From contig JAHXQP010000029.1 of assembly GCA_019391515.1 (NCBI GenBank), positions 32,411 to 96,410 of the forward strand: a stretch of 64,000 bases of DNA, in the 5' to 3' direction. Numbering within the stretch: the stretch's first letter is position 1; the number at the start of each line of letters is the position of its first letter. Below are positions 45,568 to 54,426 of the stretch, in pieces. This stretch comes from Clostridiaceae bacterium (GTDB taxonomy: Bacteria > Bacillota > Clostridia > Tissierellales > Sporanaerobacteraceae). The translations under genes were made by a program, and so were the position numbers. The notes beneath the pieces are model-generated. The model worked only from the letters and a program-made list of their open reading frames with translations. It ran no database searches and had not been told where the DNA came from.

Positions 45568-46341
45568 TTATAAAATTTCACCCTTCCAATTTTCTAAAGC
45601 TTTTTTTACAGAGCGAGCCATCTCTATGGAAAAATCTGCTCCAGTTTTTTGAAAATACATGAATTGGCCAAAGTTTTCTACATTAAGTTTGCCGTAATCC
45701 ATATTACCTCTATTTTTAAACATTTCTTCAAAATCTTCTTTTTTAAGTCTTTTATACTTTTCATCAAATACTACATATCTACTGTCGAATCTTTCTCTAT
45801 GAACCCTTTCAAAATCATCTGGATAATATCCCATCGGCAAAAGTGCTATAGGAAATGTCCATTTAGGCAATCTAAATATTTCTCTATGGATTTCATAATT
45901 TTCCATTATATCTCCAATATAACAAGAACCTATTCCTAAAGATTCTGCAGCTATTACAGCATTTTGTGCTGATATTAAGGCATCACAACAAGCTAAAAAC
46001 AAATCAGCTTCTTCTGGACCATTATATACTATATCCTTTTTTCCACACATCTTTTTCACATTGCAATAATCATAATAATCAAACCATCTTTGCATATCAG
46101 CTAAAAATAATAATAGTATTGGGGCTTTAGCAATAAAACCCTGATTATCACAGGTTCTACTAAGTTTTTTCTTTGTTTCTTCATCTTTTATAACTATTAT
46201 GGAATAAAGTTGCATATTCCCAGCAGTAGGCGCTTTCATAGCAATTTTAAGAATAGTTTCTAAATCTTCTTCCCTAATAGCTAAATCTTTATATCTCCTA
46301 AGAGATACTCTTTCTTCCAAAGTCTTTATAACATGATTCAC
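45568..46341 (-). CDS. Nitroreductase family protein (NfsA-like)
   Basis: 257 residues. The N-terminal SLRRYKDLAIREEDLETILKIAMKAPTAGNMQLYSIIVI is the FMN-binding region. The size and IGSCYIGDIMEN segment fit the larger NfsA/FRP subgroup. Start is GTG at 46341 with AAGGGGG seven bases upstream. Its upstream region carries one of three copies of a conserved 45-base element shared with the ABC pair at 48807 and the coiled-coil gene at 51308, suggesting co-regulation. Confidence 0.88.
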   Translation of the reverse strand: MNHVIKTLEERVSLRRYKDLAIREEDLETILKIAMKAPTAGNMQLYSIIVIKDEETKKKLSRTCDNQGFIAKAPILLLFLADMQRWFDYYDYCNVKKMCGKKDIVYNGPEEADLFLACCDALISAQNAVIAAESLGIGSCYIGDIMENYEIHREIFRLPKWTFPIALLPMGYYPDDFERVHRERFDSRYVVFDEKYKRLKKEDFEEMFKNRGNMDYGKLNVENFGQFMYFQKTGADFSIEMARSVKKALENWKGEIL

Positions 46342-46392
46342 ATTAATTCCCCCTTTATTTTGGGTCATATACTTTAATTCTTGTTATATTTC

Positions 46393-46438
46393 CAATCATT
46401 GTATACTACTCTTCTACATAATCCTTCTATTCCCTTTT
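46393..46438 (-). promoter_or_regulatory. Shared promoter-like element, copy A
   Basis: Minus strand AGGGAATAG, 18 bases including ATTATGTAGAAG, TAGTAT as a -10, and ATTG further down. The same anchors with matching spacing occur upstream of 50570 and 52255. A start about 7 bases past TAGTAT gives a leader of roughly 55 bases to the nitroreductase GTG. Confidence 0.6.
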
Positions 46439-46445
46439 TAAATAT

Positions 46446-46491
46446 AAAAATAATCTGAGCAATATAATATTGTTTTACTCAGATTATTTTT
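46446..46491 (-). terminator. Terminator after second nitroreductase
   Basis: AAAAATAATCTGAG / CTCAGATTATTTTT, 14 perfect pairs with an 18-base loop that itself can partly pair. Confidence 0.83.
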
Positions 46492-46511
46492 GACTAAATA
46501 TTAATCTTACT

Positions 46512-47021
46512 TTAGTATTTATCGTAACTTACAATTTCATTAAGTTCTTTTCTCGGTCTTTGAGATGGAGATTCTGAAGGATATCCTAGTGGAGTTATGG
46601 ATACTACTCTTACATCTTCTGGAATGTCTAATATATCTTTAACCTTGGTTTCATCAAAACTACCTAACCAGCAAGTGCCCAATCCTTGTTCATATGCTTC
46701 TAATATCATATATGCTGTAGCAATAGATAGATCAACGGTATAACGTGGTTGCCCACATTTCATAACTCCACTTGCTTCTGTACCACAGCAGACTAAAATT
46801 ATTGGAGCCTCTCCAACAAATGGTTGCTTAATAGCCTCATTAGTAAGTTTTTCTCTTAGTTTTGAATCCTTTACAACTATGAACCTCCATTCCTGCAAGT
46901 TCTTTGCAGATGGAGAAAGTCTAGCAGCTTCCAATACCTTTAATAGCTTTTCCTCTTCTACAGGTTTGCTACTATACTTTCTTATACTCCTTCTCCCTTT
47001 TATTGCAGATAAAACATCCAT
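46512..47021 (-). CDS. Nitroreductase family protein
   Basis: 169 residues, compact nitroreductase: [37 protein letters not shown], and [12 protein letters not shown] near residue 118. FMN-dependent NAD(P)H oxidoreductase of unknown substrate. The ATG at 47021 has AAGGGGG. It lies 53 bases after the ABC gene at 47075, so it may be the last gene of that transcript. It is more similar to common small nitroreductases than to the 45568 gene. Confidence 0.9.
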   Translation of the reverse strand: MDVLSAIKGRRSIRKYSSKPVEEEKLLKVLEAARLSPSAKNLQEWRFIVVKDSKLREKLTNEAIKQPFVGEAPIILVCCGTEASGVMKCGQPRYTVDLSIATAYMILEAYEQGLGTCWLGSFDETKVKDILDIPEDVRVVSITPLGYPSESPSQRPRKELNEIVSYDKY

Positions 47022-47074
47022 TGCATATACCCCCTTATGTTTAATTTATAAAAAAGTGGAAATTTTTAAATCCA

Positions 47075-48826
47075 CTACATCTTCCATCCTAACTTTTCAA
47101 TCTGATTGTACTTAGCATACCAGCCATCTTTTCCTGCAAGTTCTTGCGGCGTACCTATTTCTACAATTCTTCCATTTTCCAGCATAACAACTTTATCAGC
47201 GTCGATGATCCCAGATATTCTATGGCTTATGGTAAGGATTGTTCTATCTTTTGATATTTCTTTCAATGCCTTAAAAATTTTTGCCTTCGTTATAGAATCT
47301 AAGCTAGAGGTTACTTCATCAAGAAGTAATATGGGTGGATTGCATACTAGTGCACAAGCAAGGGCTAATAATTGATATTGACCATGAGAAAGCTTCATTT
47401 CTCCTTCTCCAATTATAGTATCATATCCTTTAGAAAGTTTCACGATATCCTCATGCAATCCTACAGTTTTAGCCGCAATTAGCACTTCTTCCTCTGTAAT
47501 GGTTTCATCATATAATGTAATTGCTTCTCTAATAGTTCCATCATATATTGGAAAGGATTGAGGTACAATGCCTATAGTTCTACGACGTATATCAGCCGGC
47601 ATTTCAAAGGGATCAAAATCCCCTATTTTTATACTACCTTGATTCGGCTTATATAGTCCTGCTACAAGATTTAAAATAGTACTTTTTCCAGTACCTGTTC
47701 TTCCTATTAGCGCAACCTTAGTTCCTGTTTCTATGTCAAATGAAACATTATCAACAATATTTTTAACATTATCATAAGCAAATGTAACATTCTTTATAGT
47801 TATAGGTAAAGGATTTAAAACTTTTTTATCCAATGACAATTCCGTTTTGTGTTCTTCCTCCTCGTTGTCAAAATCATTTATTCTTTGAAACCCTGAAAGA
47901 GCTTCTTGTATTGTCTGAAATTCTACAGCTATGGCTTCAATAGGTGCAAGCATTCTTGATATCAAATCAACTGCAGCTGCAACTGAACCAATACTAATTC
48001 CTAAAGCTCCTAAGCCACTTGGTGCAGCTATGACTACAGTAATAGCTATAATAATCGCCCTAAGTATTTGCATTAAACAAGGAAATATAGAATCCAATGT
48101 ACTGGTTTTATGAACTGCTTCAATATTCTGATTCAACGGTTCCTGAAAATCAGATATAAACTGATTTTCCATCCCAAATATCTTAATTGTTCTTATTCCA
48201 TTAAATATTTCCTGAACAGAACCATTAATATGTCCAACTGCTCTTCTTGCCTCCATTTGAGCTTTAAAAGTATTGTGTTTGAAAAATCTAGCAATCAAAT
48301 ATATTATAGGGACTAGAATCATCATATATAGTGCTAGTGTAGGACTTAAAAAATATATAGATATTATAATTCCTATTGCCTTCAGTCCATCAGATAGCAT
48401 ACCTATTAAACCACTTGTAAAAAGTGTGCCAACTGCATCCACATCTGAAGTAAATCGGCTCATTATCTCACCAACAGCATTATTTGAAAAATATGATATT
48501 GGTAGTTTTGATAATTTTTTCGCCATATTTAATCGAACATTTAATAAAATATTTTGTCCAACAATTGCCATCATATATTCACGAAAGAAATCAGCAACAC
48601 CACCTAATACTACAGCCAATAGATAATAACAAGACAATTTCCATAGATTATCATAAATCCCTTTGGAAATATTATTGTCTATAATTTTTTTTAGAATTTG
48701 GGGTGGAATTAACTGCATTAAAATACCAACAATAATGGCAATAGCTAAGAATATAATATATATATATTTGTCTTTGCAAGTTGTCTTAATTGAAATAGAT
48801 ACTATTTTATTTTTCAATTGATTCAT
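47075..48826 (-). CDS. ABC exporter, ATP-binding/permease subunit (catalytic half)
   Basis: 583 residues: six membrane helices, then a nucleotide-binding domain with GRTGTGKSTILN, an unusual signature KLSHGQYQL, Walker B LLLDEVTSSLD and SHRISG. The catalytic glutamate is present, so this is the active half. Its ATG overlaps the end of the partner gene by 20 bases, and an alternative TTG nine bases in is possible. Together they form a BmrCD/TM287-288-like heterodimer. Substrate unknown. Confidence 0.92.
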   Translation of the reverse strand: MNQLKNKIVSISIKTTCKDKYIYIIFLAIAIIVGILMQLIPPQILKKIIDNNISKGIYDNLWKLSCYYLLAVVLGGVADFFREYMMAIVGQNILLNVRLNMAKKLSKLPISYFSNNAVGEIMSRFTSDVDAVGTLFTSGLIGMLSDGLKAIGIIISIYFLSPTLALYMMILVPIIYLIARFFKHNTFKAQMEARRAVGHINGSVQEIFNGIRTIKIFGMENQFISDFQEPLNQNIEAVHKTSTLDSIFPCLMQILRAIIIAITVVIAAPSGLGALGISIGSVAAAVDLISRMLAPIEAIAVEFQTIQEALSGFQRINDFDNEEEEHKTELSLDKKVLNPLPITIKNVTFAYDNVKNIVDNVSFDIETGTKVALIGRTGTGKSTILNLVAGLYKPNQGSIKIGDFDPFEMPADIRRRTIGIVPQSFPIYDGTIREAITLYDETITEEEVLIAAKTVGLHEDIVKLSKGYDTIIGEGEMKLSHGQYQLLALACALVCNPPILLLDEVTSSLDSITKAKIFKALKEISKDRTILTISHRISGIIDADKVVMLENGRIVEIGTPQELAGKDGWYAKYNQIEKLGWKM

Positions 48827-50570
48827 CTCCTAAAAATTGTTGAGAATCTATAATCTTACTATATATGCCATCAACACTAATTAACTTATCATGAGAACCT
48901 TTTTGAACAATTTTGCCTTTGTCAAGAACTAAAATCATATCTGTATATTTAAAGGCATCAAGTCTATGTGAAAAAATAAATATAATCCTGTCACCTACAT
49001 TTTCCCTTAGCTTTTTAATAATCTTAGCTTCTGTATTTATATCTACAGCAGAAAAAGGATCATCAAGTATTACAATATTAGCATCTTTATATAGTGCTCT
49101 TGCTAAAGCTATTCTTTGCTTTTGACCACCAGAAACTTTTACACCTTTTTCCCCGACTTGCGTATCTATGCTATTTTCAAAGCTTTCAATATCCTGTTTT
49201 AAAGATGCAATTGTCAATACCTTATCTAATTTTTTATCATTTTTATCATTCCAAGTGATATTACTTTTCAAAGTATCAGAAAAAAGAAAAGGATCATGCC
49301 CCATATATGTGATGGTAGCCAATTTTTGTTCATAACCAATACCATTCAAATTCACATTGTCTAAAAGAATCTTTCCTTCATAATCATAAAGTCCAGTTAA
49401 CGCAAGAGCTAATGCACTTTTACCTGAACCTACAGACCCTGTTATGCCAACTATCATGCCAGATGAAATTTTAAAGGAAATATCTTTAATTGCATATTCA
49501 TCATTGTTTGGATATTTAAAAGAAAGATTTTCCACATATATATCTCTCGGCCTAAGGCTATCTATTTTATTAAAAAACATTGAGTTTTCATTGTCCATTA
49601 GCCATAAAACTCTATCCCAAGAAGCCTTAGCACCTTGTTGAATATTAAAAACTTTTGCAGCAGTTGTAGTCCTAGTTGCCAATGCTATAAACATAGCTAT
49701 ATATGCTGTAAATATACCAATAGTCCAACTACCATCTATAACCTTATTTCCTCCTAAAAATATAACTACAATAATTCCAAGGCTTGCCAATACAGAATAT
49801 ATAGGTGCTAGCCCATTTTTGAAAATATTAACAATAACATTTTTATCGGCCTGTTTTGACAACTTGTTTTCTAATCTTTCTATTTCAGCTTCTTCTCTTC
49901 CATATAAACGTAATATATTTACCTCTGAAATCATTTTTCTAATCTGAGTAGTTGTATTTGCAGTGGATTTTCTAGCTTCTTTTGAATGTGAATGAACTGT
50001 TTTTTTCATTAATTGAGTCAATACAATAACTAATGGAATAGGAATAGTTGCTATTAAAGTTATTTTACAATCATAATACATAAGTGCAATCCAATAGGCA
50101 GCCATGAGAACCCACGTATCCCACAATTCAGTAATAGTTTTTCTCACTGCTTCAACAACAATATCTACATCACCTATAGTAGTAGACATCATATCTCCTA
50201 TCTTTTGTTTTTCTAAAATACTTAAATCTTTATATAATATAGACTCCATTATTCCAACACGCATATCACCACTCATACGATTGGCCATATCTCTAACAAA
50301 ATATCGTTTGAAAAACCTAGCAATTTGAAAAGCTAAAGTTACACCAACAAACTCAAATCCAGCCTTTATTATACTTTTGATATTACTTGAATTGGCTGCT
50401 ACATCTAATAATTTCCCCTGAAAAATAGGACCTAGTACAATTGCTGAATTAAAAAATATACCTGAAATAGCTGTGATTAAAAATTGTCTATGATACTTCA
50501 TTATATAAGACAATAGCCTTTCCTTATCTTTAGGTGGAGAAAATTTAATTTTAGAACTCTCTTCTTTCAT
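48807..50570 (-). CDS. ABC exporter, ATP-binding/permease subunit (degenerate half)
   Basis: 587 residues with six membrane helices. The nucleotide-binding domain shows GSVGSGKSALALAL, KVSGGQKQRIALARAL and VILDDPFSAVD, where aspartate replaces the catalytic glutamate, marking the degenerate site. It is the first gene of the exporter operon. The promoter region carries copy B of the shared 45-base element. ATG at 50570 with AGGATG upstream. No local regulator gene. Confidence 0.92.
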   Translation of the reverse strand: MKEESSKIKFSPPKDKERLLSYIMKYHRQFLITAISGIFFNSAIVLGPIFQGKLLDVAANSSNIKSIIKAGFEFVGVTLAFQIARFFKRYFVRDMANRMSGDMRVGIMESILYKDLSILEKQKIGDMMSTTIGDVDIVVEAVRKTITELWDTWVLMAAYWIALMYYDCKITLIATIPIPLVIVLTQLMKKTVHSHSKEARKSTANTTTQIRKMISEVNILRLYGREEAEIERLENKLSKQADKNVIVNIFKNGLAPIYSVLASLGIIVVIFLGGNKVIDGSWTIGIFTAYIAMFIALATRTTTAAKVFNIQQGAKASWDRVLWLMDNENSMFFNKIDSLRPRDIYVENLSFKYPNNDEYAIKDISFKISSGMIVGITGSVGSGKSALALALTGLYDYEGKILLDNVNLNGIGYEQKLATITYMGHDPFLFSDTLKSNITWNDKNDKKLDKVLTIASLKQDIESFENSIDTQVGEKGVKVSGGQKQRIALARALYKDANIVILDDPFSAVDINTEAKIIKKLRENVGDRIIFIFSHRLDAFKYTDMILVLDKGKIVQKGSHDKLISVDGIYSKIIDSQQFLGDESIEK

Positions 50571-50660
50571 TAGAACCCATCCTAACTATTGTATTTGTAT
50601 TTAATATATATTTTAATATTTATTTTCTTAATAATACATACCCCAAAATATCAAATTAAG

Positions 50661-50705
50661 CAATACCATATAATAATCTTCCACATAATTCACCTATTCC
50701 CTCTT
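50661..50705 (-). promoter_or_regulatory. Shared promoter-like element, copy B
   Basis: Minus strand AGGGAATAG, 18 bases including ATTATGTGGAAG, TATTAT as a -10, and ATTG. Spacing equals copy A except for one base before ATTG. It lies about 90 bases upstream of the ABC exporter start. Confidence 0.6.
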
Positions 50706-50720
50706 ATTTTTAATACAGTA

Positions 50721-50759
50721 AAAAACAATCTAAGTTATTTTAAATAACCCAGATTGTTT
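50721..50759 (-). terminator. Terminator after 50787 gene
   Basis: Two-part stem AAACAATCT / AGATTGTTT and GTTATTT / AAATAAC separated by a two-base internal mismatch, ending in T-rich sequence. Confidence 0.75.
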
Positions 50760-50786
50760 GAAGTCATCGATTTTATTGTATAGATT

Positions 50787-51164
50787 TTAAATAGTTAAAC
50801 TTATATTATATAGTTTTAATACATCTTCAAGACCTGATTTTATCTCTTCACGTGTGAAATTTGCTCTTTCTAACTCTCCGTCACTTAATTTATTTAGTCT
50901 ATTATAAAAATCAACAGCAATCTTTATATAAATTAAATCATTATTATTAATCTCTGCAAACAAAATATTTTCTGCTTCATTAATTTTTAATTCATTTATT
51001 AAATCAATTAATTCTTCATATAATCTATGGATTTCTACTGAATTGCTTTCAGCATAAATATCAAATTGTATATTATCTCTTTCAAAATCTTTTTTGAAAA
51101 TTATTTTTGCTACCATTTGAATAATAGTTTCAATATTTCTCATGAGCCAATCCTGATGATACAT
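50787..51164 (-). CDS. Conserved hypothetical protein (DUF6483-like)
   Basis: 125 residues, soluble, all-helical by eye. The start MYHQDWLMRNIETIIQMVAKIIF is the recurrent N-terminus of a small Firmicute family that I recall as DUF6483; the family name is tentative. Function unknown. The ATG at 51164 has GAGGTGG. About 100 bases upstream lies a TGGCAC-N5-TTGA sequence resembling a sigma-54 promoter. Ends at its own terminator. Confidence 0.7.
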   Translation of the reverse strand: MYHQDWLMRNIETIIQMVAKIIFKKDFERDNIQFDIYAESNSVEIHRLYEELIDLINELKINEAENILFAEINNNDLIYIKIAVDFYNRLNKLSDGELERANFTREEIKSGLEDVLKLYNISLTI

Positions 51165-51276
51165 AAAATTTCCACCTCTAATTTATTTATTATTACTATA
51201 AGTTTTTCTGTCTTTTAACTGATACTAATTCGATAGAAGAGTTTTACCCTTAAATTTAATAATATCATAAAAGCCA

Positions 51277-51291
51277 TCAATTTTGGTGCCA
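51277..51291 (-). promoter_or_regulatory. Possible sigma-54 (-24/-12) promoter
   Basis: Minus strand TGGCAC, five bases, TTGA. The -24 half is perfect. The -12 half lacks the usual GC (TTGC). A sigma-54 activator gene exists at 8323. Weak and isolated evidence. Confidence 0.3.
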
Positions 51292-51307
51292 CTTTAGAAC
51301 ATTGGTA

Positions 51308-52255
51308 TCATCCATCTTCTAACTCATCCTCAATTAACTTCTTAATTTCTTCTCGTATATTAAATAATTCATTTTCCAAATCATTTGATTCTTTTGTCAA
51401 TGTTTTTAATAAACTACTTATGTCACTATCTATATTATAAACTCTGGTTAAGGAATCATTTATTTTCGATTGAACCATCCAATCTGCTATAAGTCCATCA
51501 AAGAAATAATCCGCAAAGGTTTCAAAGGAACCAATGTTTATATCAATATTCATAGATACATCTACATCTAATAATTCCTTTTTTAACTCTCTAATTAATC
51601 TTTGAACATTATATACCTGTTCTTTTGCCTTATCTATTTTTGAATGTTTGGCAGCTGTTGCTAAAAATCCTCCTCCAAGTATATCCCATGTTCCCCAACT
51701 CTGAGCACTTTTTAAAAACTGTATTAATTGTCTTAAAGCAATTTGAAGATTATTTCCTGCATCGATAGCTTCCTGCATTTCTTTTATGTTCCATTCCAAA
51801 TCATTTTCTTTATCTAATTTAGTCATTAATCTTTGAGATTTTTCATCATTTTTACTCAGTATTAGTTCCTGTTTTTCTTTTATTAAATTTGCATATTCTT
51901 CATCTAAACCTATGTATTCTTTTAATTTTTCCTTATATTTTATAATTTCTAATTCAATATATTTTATAGAGTTACAACACTCATCATATTTAAGTTTTGC
52001 GGCAAGATATTCTTTCTTTTCTTTATCTAATCGTTCTTCTTTGCTACCTAATATAGAATAAAACAGTCCTGTTGCACTAAATGACTCTAATTTCTCAACA
52101 TCTTTTTCTTCTTCATTCAAAATTCTACTAAGTTCAGTTTTCTTGGTCTTTTGTATCTCTAATTCTTTTTTAGATTCATTTAATATAAGCTTTAATTTTT
52201 TCTTTCTTTTCAAATCCTTTTTTAATTCTATAATTCTACTATTAAGCTCTTCCAA
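51308..52255 (-). CDS. Coiled-coil protein of unknown function
   Basis: 315 residues. Heptad-rich coiled coils cover about 1-60, 70-165 and 265-315. Between them is a distinctive segment GTWDILGGGFLATAAKHSKIDKA (about 195-215), followed by SMNIDINIGSFETFADYFFDG. No signal peptide or membrane helix. I recognise no named family; the central Gly-rich and Lys-His-Ser motif looks conserved rather than random. Start is TTG at 52255 with GAGGTG upstream. Its promoter region has copy C of the element shared with the nitroreductase and ABC operons. Confidence 0.7.
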   Translation of the reverse strand: MEELNSRIIELKKDLKRKKKLKLILNESKKELEIQKTKKTELSRILNEEEKDVEKLESFSATGLFYSILGSKEERLDKEKKEYLAAKLKYDECCNSIKYIELEIIKYKEKLKEYIGLDEEYANLIKEKQELILSKNDEKSQRLMTKLDKENDLEWNIKEMQEAIDAGNNLQIALRQLIQFLKSAQSWGTWDILGGGFLATAAKHSKIDKAKEQVYNVQRLIRELKKELLDVDVSMNIDINIGSFETFADYFFDGLIADWMVQSKINDSLTRVYNIDSDISSLLKTLTKESNDLENELFNIREEIKKLIEDELEDG

Positions 52256-52333
52256 TATTTTTCACCTCTTTAAAATCTATTAATTCTTTTCTTAGTCTAA
52301 CAATATTATTTTAATCCCATATAATAAATTGTG

Positions 52334-52379
52334 CAATCATCAAATAATACACTTCTACACATTATCCTATTTCCCTCTT
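52334..52379 (-). promoter_or_regulatory. Shared promoter-like element, copy C
   Basis: Minus strand AGAGGGAAATAG, then GTGTAGAAG, TATTAT and ATTG, with the same distances between GGGAA, GAAG and the -10 as copies A and B. It sits about 80 bases upstream of the coiled-coil gene. Confidence 0.55.
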
Positions 52380-52446
52380 TTTACCTACACCATCAATAGT
52401 ATAGATACAATTTTTCCTAAAATTCATATGTCATATTTAAATTATT

Positions 52447-52456
52447 ATGGTATAAT
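52447..52456 (+). promoter_or_regulatory. Extended -10 promoter of CPBP gene
   Basis: Plus strand ATGGTATAAT: a perfect TATAAT with an upstream TG. A loose TGTCAT lies 16 bases further up. The start codon is about 40 bases downstream. Confidence 0.5.
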
Positions 52457-52494
52457 ATTTAAAAATAATTTTAATATCAAAGGCGGAACATAGG

Positions 52495-53172
52495 ATGCAT
52501 AAAAAAGATAACTTGTATTTAATAACTATAATGATTTTGGCAATTATAATCATGGCTGTTATAGATTCTTATATCCAACCAGGATATTTAATGAAATCTA
52601 TTTTTAAAATCTTTTTATTCTTGATCATACCGATACTATATTCTATGAAAAGCAATAATTTATCCTTAGCTAAACTTTTTCATATTAACTCAAGAAACCA
52701 AATAATAAATTCTTTAATATTAGGTTTAGGAGTGTATGGAATAATAATAGGAGCTTATTTTATATTAAAAAGTTTTATAGATTTAAATAATATACAAAAT
52801 ATATTGCTAGATAGTCTTAAGGTATCAAAAAAGAATTTTATTTATGTAGCTATCTATATATCTTTTATTAATTCACTATTGGAAGAATTCTTTTTTAGGG
52901 GATTTGTCTTTCTCAATCTTAATAAAACTATGACTAGAATAAAAGCATATGGTATAAGTGCCTTTGCATTTGCTATCTATCATGTAGCTATATTATCTAA
53001 TTGGTTTAATCCTATTTTATTTATAATCTCAATGCTTGGACTATTTGTTGGAGGCTTAATATTTAATTGGTTAAATGAAAGAAATGAAAATCTATATAAT
53101 TCTTGGTTGGTTCATATGTTTGCTAATTTTGCAATAAATACAATAGGCCTCATGATGTATAATATTATTTAG
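52495..53172 (+). CDS. CPBP family intramembrane metalloprotease
   Basis: 225 residues with seven to eight hydrophobic helices. The CAAX-protease/bacteriocin-processing (Abi) motifs are present: LEEFFFRGFVF (EExxxR) near residue 127, FAIYHVAIL (FxxxH) near 160, and HMFANFAIN near 205. It could process a peptide or confer self-immunity, but no bacteriocin gene is adjacent. Plus strand, alone, with AGGCGG before the ATG. Confidence 0.88.
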   Translation: MHKKDNLYLITIMILAIIIMAVIDSYIQPGYLMKSIFKIFLFLIIPILYSMKSNNLSLAKLFHINSRNQIINSLILGLGVYGIIIGAYFILKSFIDLNNIQNILLDSLKVSKKNFIYVAIYISFINSLLEEFFFRGFVFLNLNKTMTRIKAYGISAFAFAIYHVAILSNWFNPILFIISMLGLFVGGLIFNWLNERNENLYNSWLVHMFANFAINTIGLMMYNII

Positions 53173-53184
53173 ATAAAAACACTT

Positions 53185-53244
53185 CAAAATCTGGATCAAT
53201 ATTTTCAAAATCTGGATCAATATCTTTAAAATCATGGATACACT
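53185..53244 (+). repeat. 21-base tandem repeat
   Basis: Unit CAAAATCTGGATCAATATTT(T) occurs twice head to tail (53185-53205 and 53206-53226) with a single internal variation, and a decayed third copy follows. It starts 13 bases after the CPBP stop codon, in non-coding DNA. Probably slippage; no function evident. Confidence 0.85.
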
Positions 53245-53319
53245 TCTATTAAATCAAATAAATCTAAGCATTATTATATTTAGCATAGCCAAAACAACAA
53301 TCAACTATCTTCATACATA

Positions 53320-54426
53320 TCAATACCCAGGAAAATTTAAATCTTTTTTAAAATCCTCTATAGTTTTATCTAACAATTCATAATCAACTACATAGCCAAA
53401 CTTATTATTACTTTTATCCATTTTTATTATTTTTGCAGTGAGGATATTATTTATATGGTAAGATATGGTGGCACTTGATACATCTAAAGCTTTTGCAATT
53501 TTCTTGGTAGATGTTTCGCCTGTTGCAATTAATTTTAATACCTCATATCTTGTTTTATCTCCAAGATTTTTAAATATCTGTACTCTTTCATAGGTTTTAT
53601 TTTCATTTATCTCTCTAATCTTTTTTAAAGCTTCTTCTATCCTCAATCCCCATACAATATGTTTTATTTTAGTTGTACTAGCAATTGAAATTGTATAAGG
53701 ATAAATTGCAGAAACTAGTATGTTTATTTCATCACTATCTAATATATTGCCATTCAACATTGAATAAGTAATTTCTTCTAGACCTTCAGCTCCTCTATTA
53801 TTTAAAAAGTCTATCAAATGTTCTCCATACTTCTCCACATTATTTTGAAAAGGTAGATATATTTCTTCAAAAATAGGTATTAACTTTGTCATTAACTCCA
53901 CATATGTTTTCATATATTTTAAAGGTTCTTGTACTATTAAAAAAAGATTCCACTTTACTCCTGATTCAATAGGTAGTTCTTTAATAAATGAAATCATTTT
54001 ATCATTGTCACTAATAATTTTTTCAGATTCATTTATAATTTCATCTGAGTAGGAAGAATATTCATCATTAATTACTAAAATAGAGTGAATAATACTCTTT
54101 TTAATATCTCTTTCCCCTAATGTTAATAATTTATTGAGATAATCTTCTTCATTTTTATATCCAATTATTCCAATATATCTAGATACTAATTCTATAAAAT
54201 TATATCCACTTAAGTATTCTTTCATATAAAAAAGTTCAATTTCCTTAGAAAAAGGTTTTAACTTATTTTCAATTTTTTTTGCAAAATCAGAGTAATCATC
54301 TATAATTATTTCCTCATAATTTTCTAGCTCTTTAGATGTTTCAAGTTGTTCACTATAATATAATAATTTTGGAAATAACAAAAAATCGCAAAGCCTACTT
54401 TCTTCTAAATAAAACTTAAACTTCAT
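53320..54426 (-). CDS. ArsR-type winged-helix regulator with long N-terminal domain (DUF5937-like)
   Basis: 368 residues. The C-terminal 80 residues are an ArsR helix-turn-helix: FKNLGDKTRYEVLKLIATGETSTKKIAKALDVSSATISYHI. The first 280 residues form a helical domain like those fused to ArsR domains in DUF5937 proteins. Its ATG overlaps the MFS stop codon by four bases (ATGA), so it is co-expressed with the transporter and probably regulates it, through the palindromes in the operon promoter. Confidence 0.85.
   Translation of the reverse strand: MKFKFYLEESRLCDFLLFPKLLYYSEQLETSKELENYEEIIIDDYSDFAKKIENKLKPFSKEIELFYMKEYLSGYNFIELVSRYIGIIGYKNEEDYLNKLLTLGERDIKKSIIHSILVINDEYSSYSDEIINESEKIISDNDKMISFIKELPIESGVKWNLFLIVQEPLKYMKTYVELMTKLIPIFEEIYLPFQNNVEKYGEHLIDFLNNRGAEGLEEITYSMLNGNILDSDEINILVSAIYPYTISIASTTKIKHIVWGLRIEEALKKIREINENKTYERVQIFKNLGDKTRYEVLKLIATGETSTKKIAKALDVSSATISYHINNILTAKIIKMDKSNNKFGYVVDYELLDKTIEDFKKDLNFPGY

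Noticed and set aside
26864-47021. Three nitroreductases as a recent duplication
   Set aside because: They differ in length (185, 257, 169 residues) and share only family motifs, so they are old, separate subfamilies.
52495-53172. CPBP protease as part of a bacteriocin cluster
   Set aside because: No precursor peptide with a double-glycine leader or modification gene was found nearby; the flanking ABC pair lacks a peptidase C39 domain.
53185-53244. Short direct repeats considered as a CRISPR array
   Set aside because: The 21-base units abut with no spacers, occur only two to three times and no cas genes are present.
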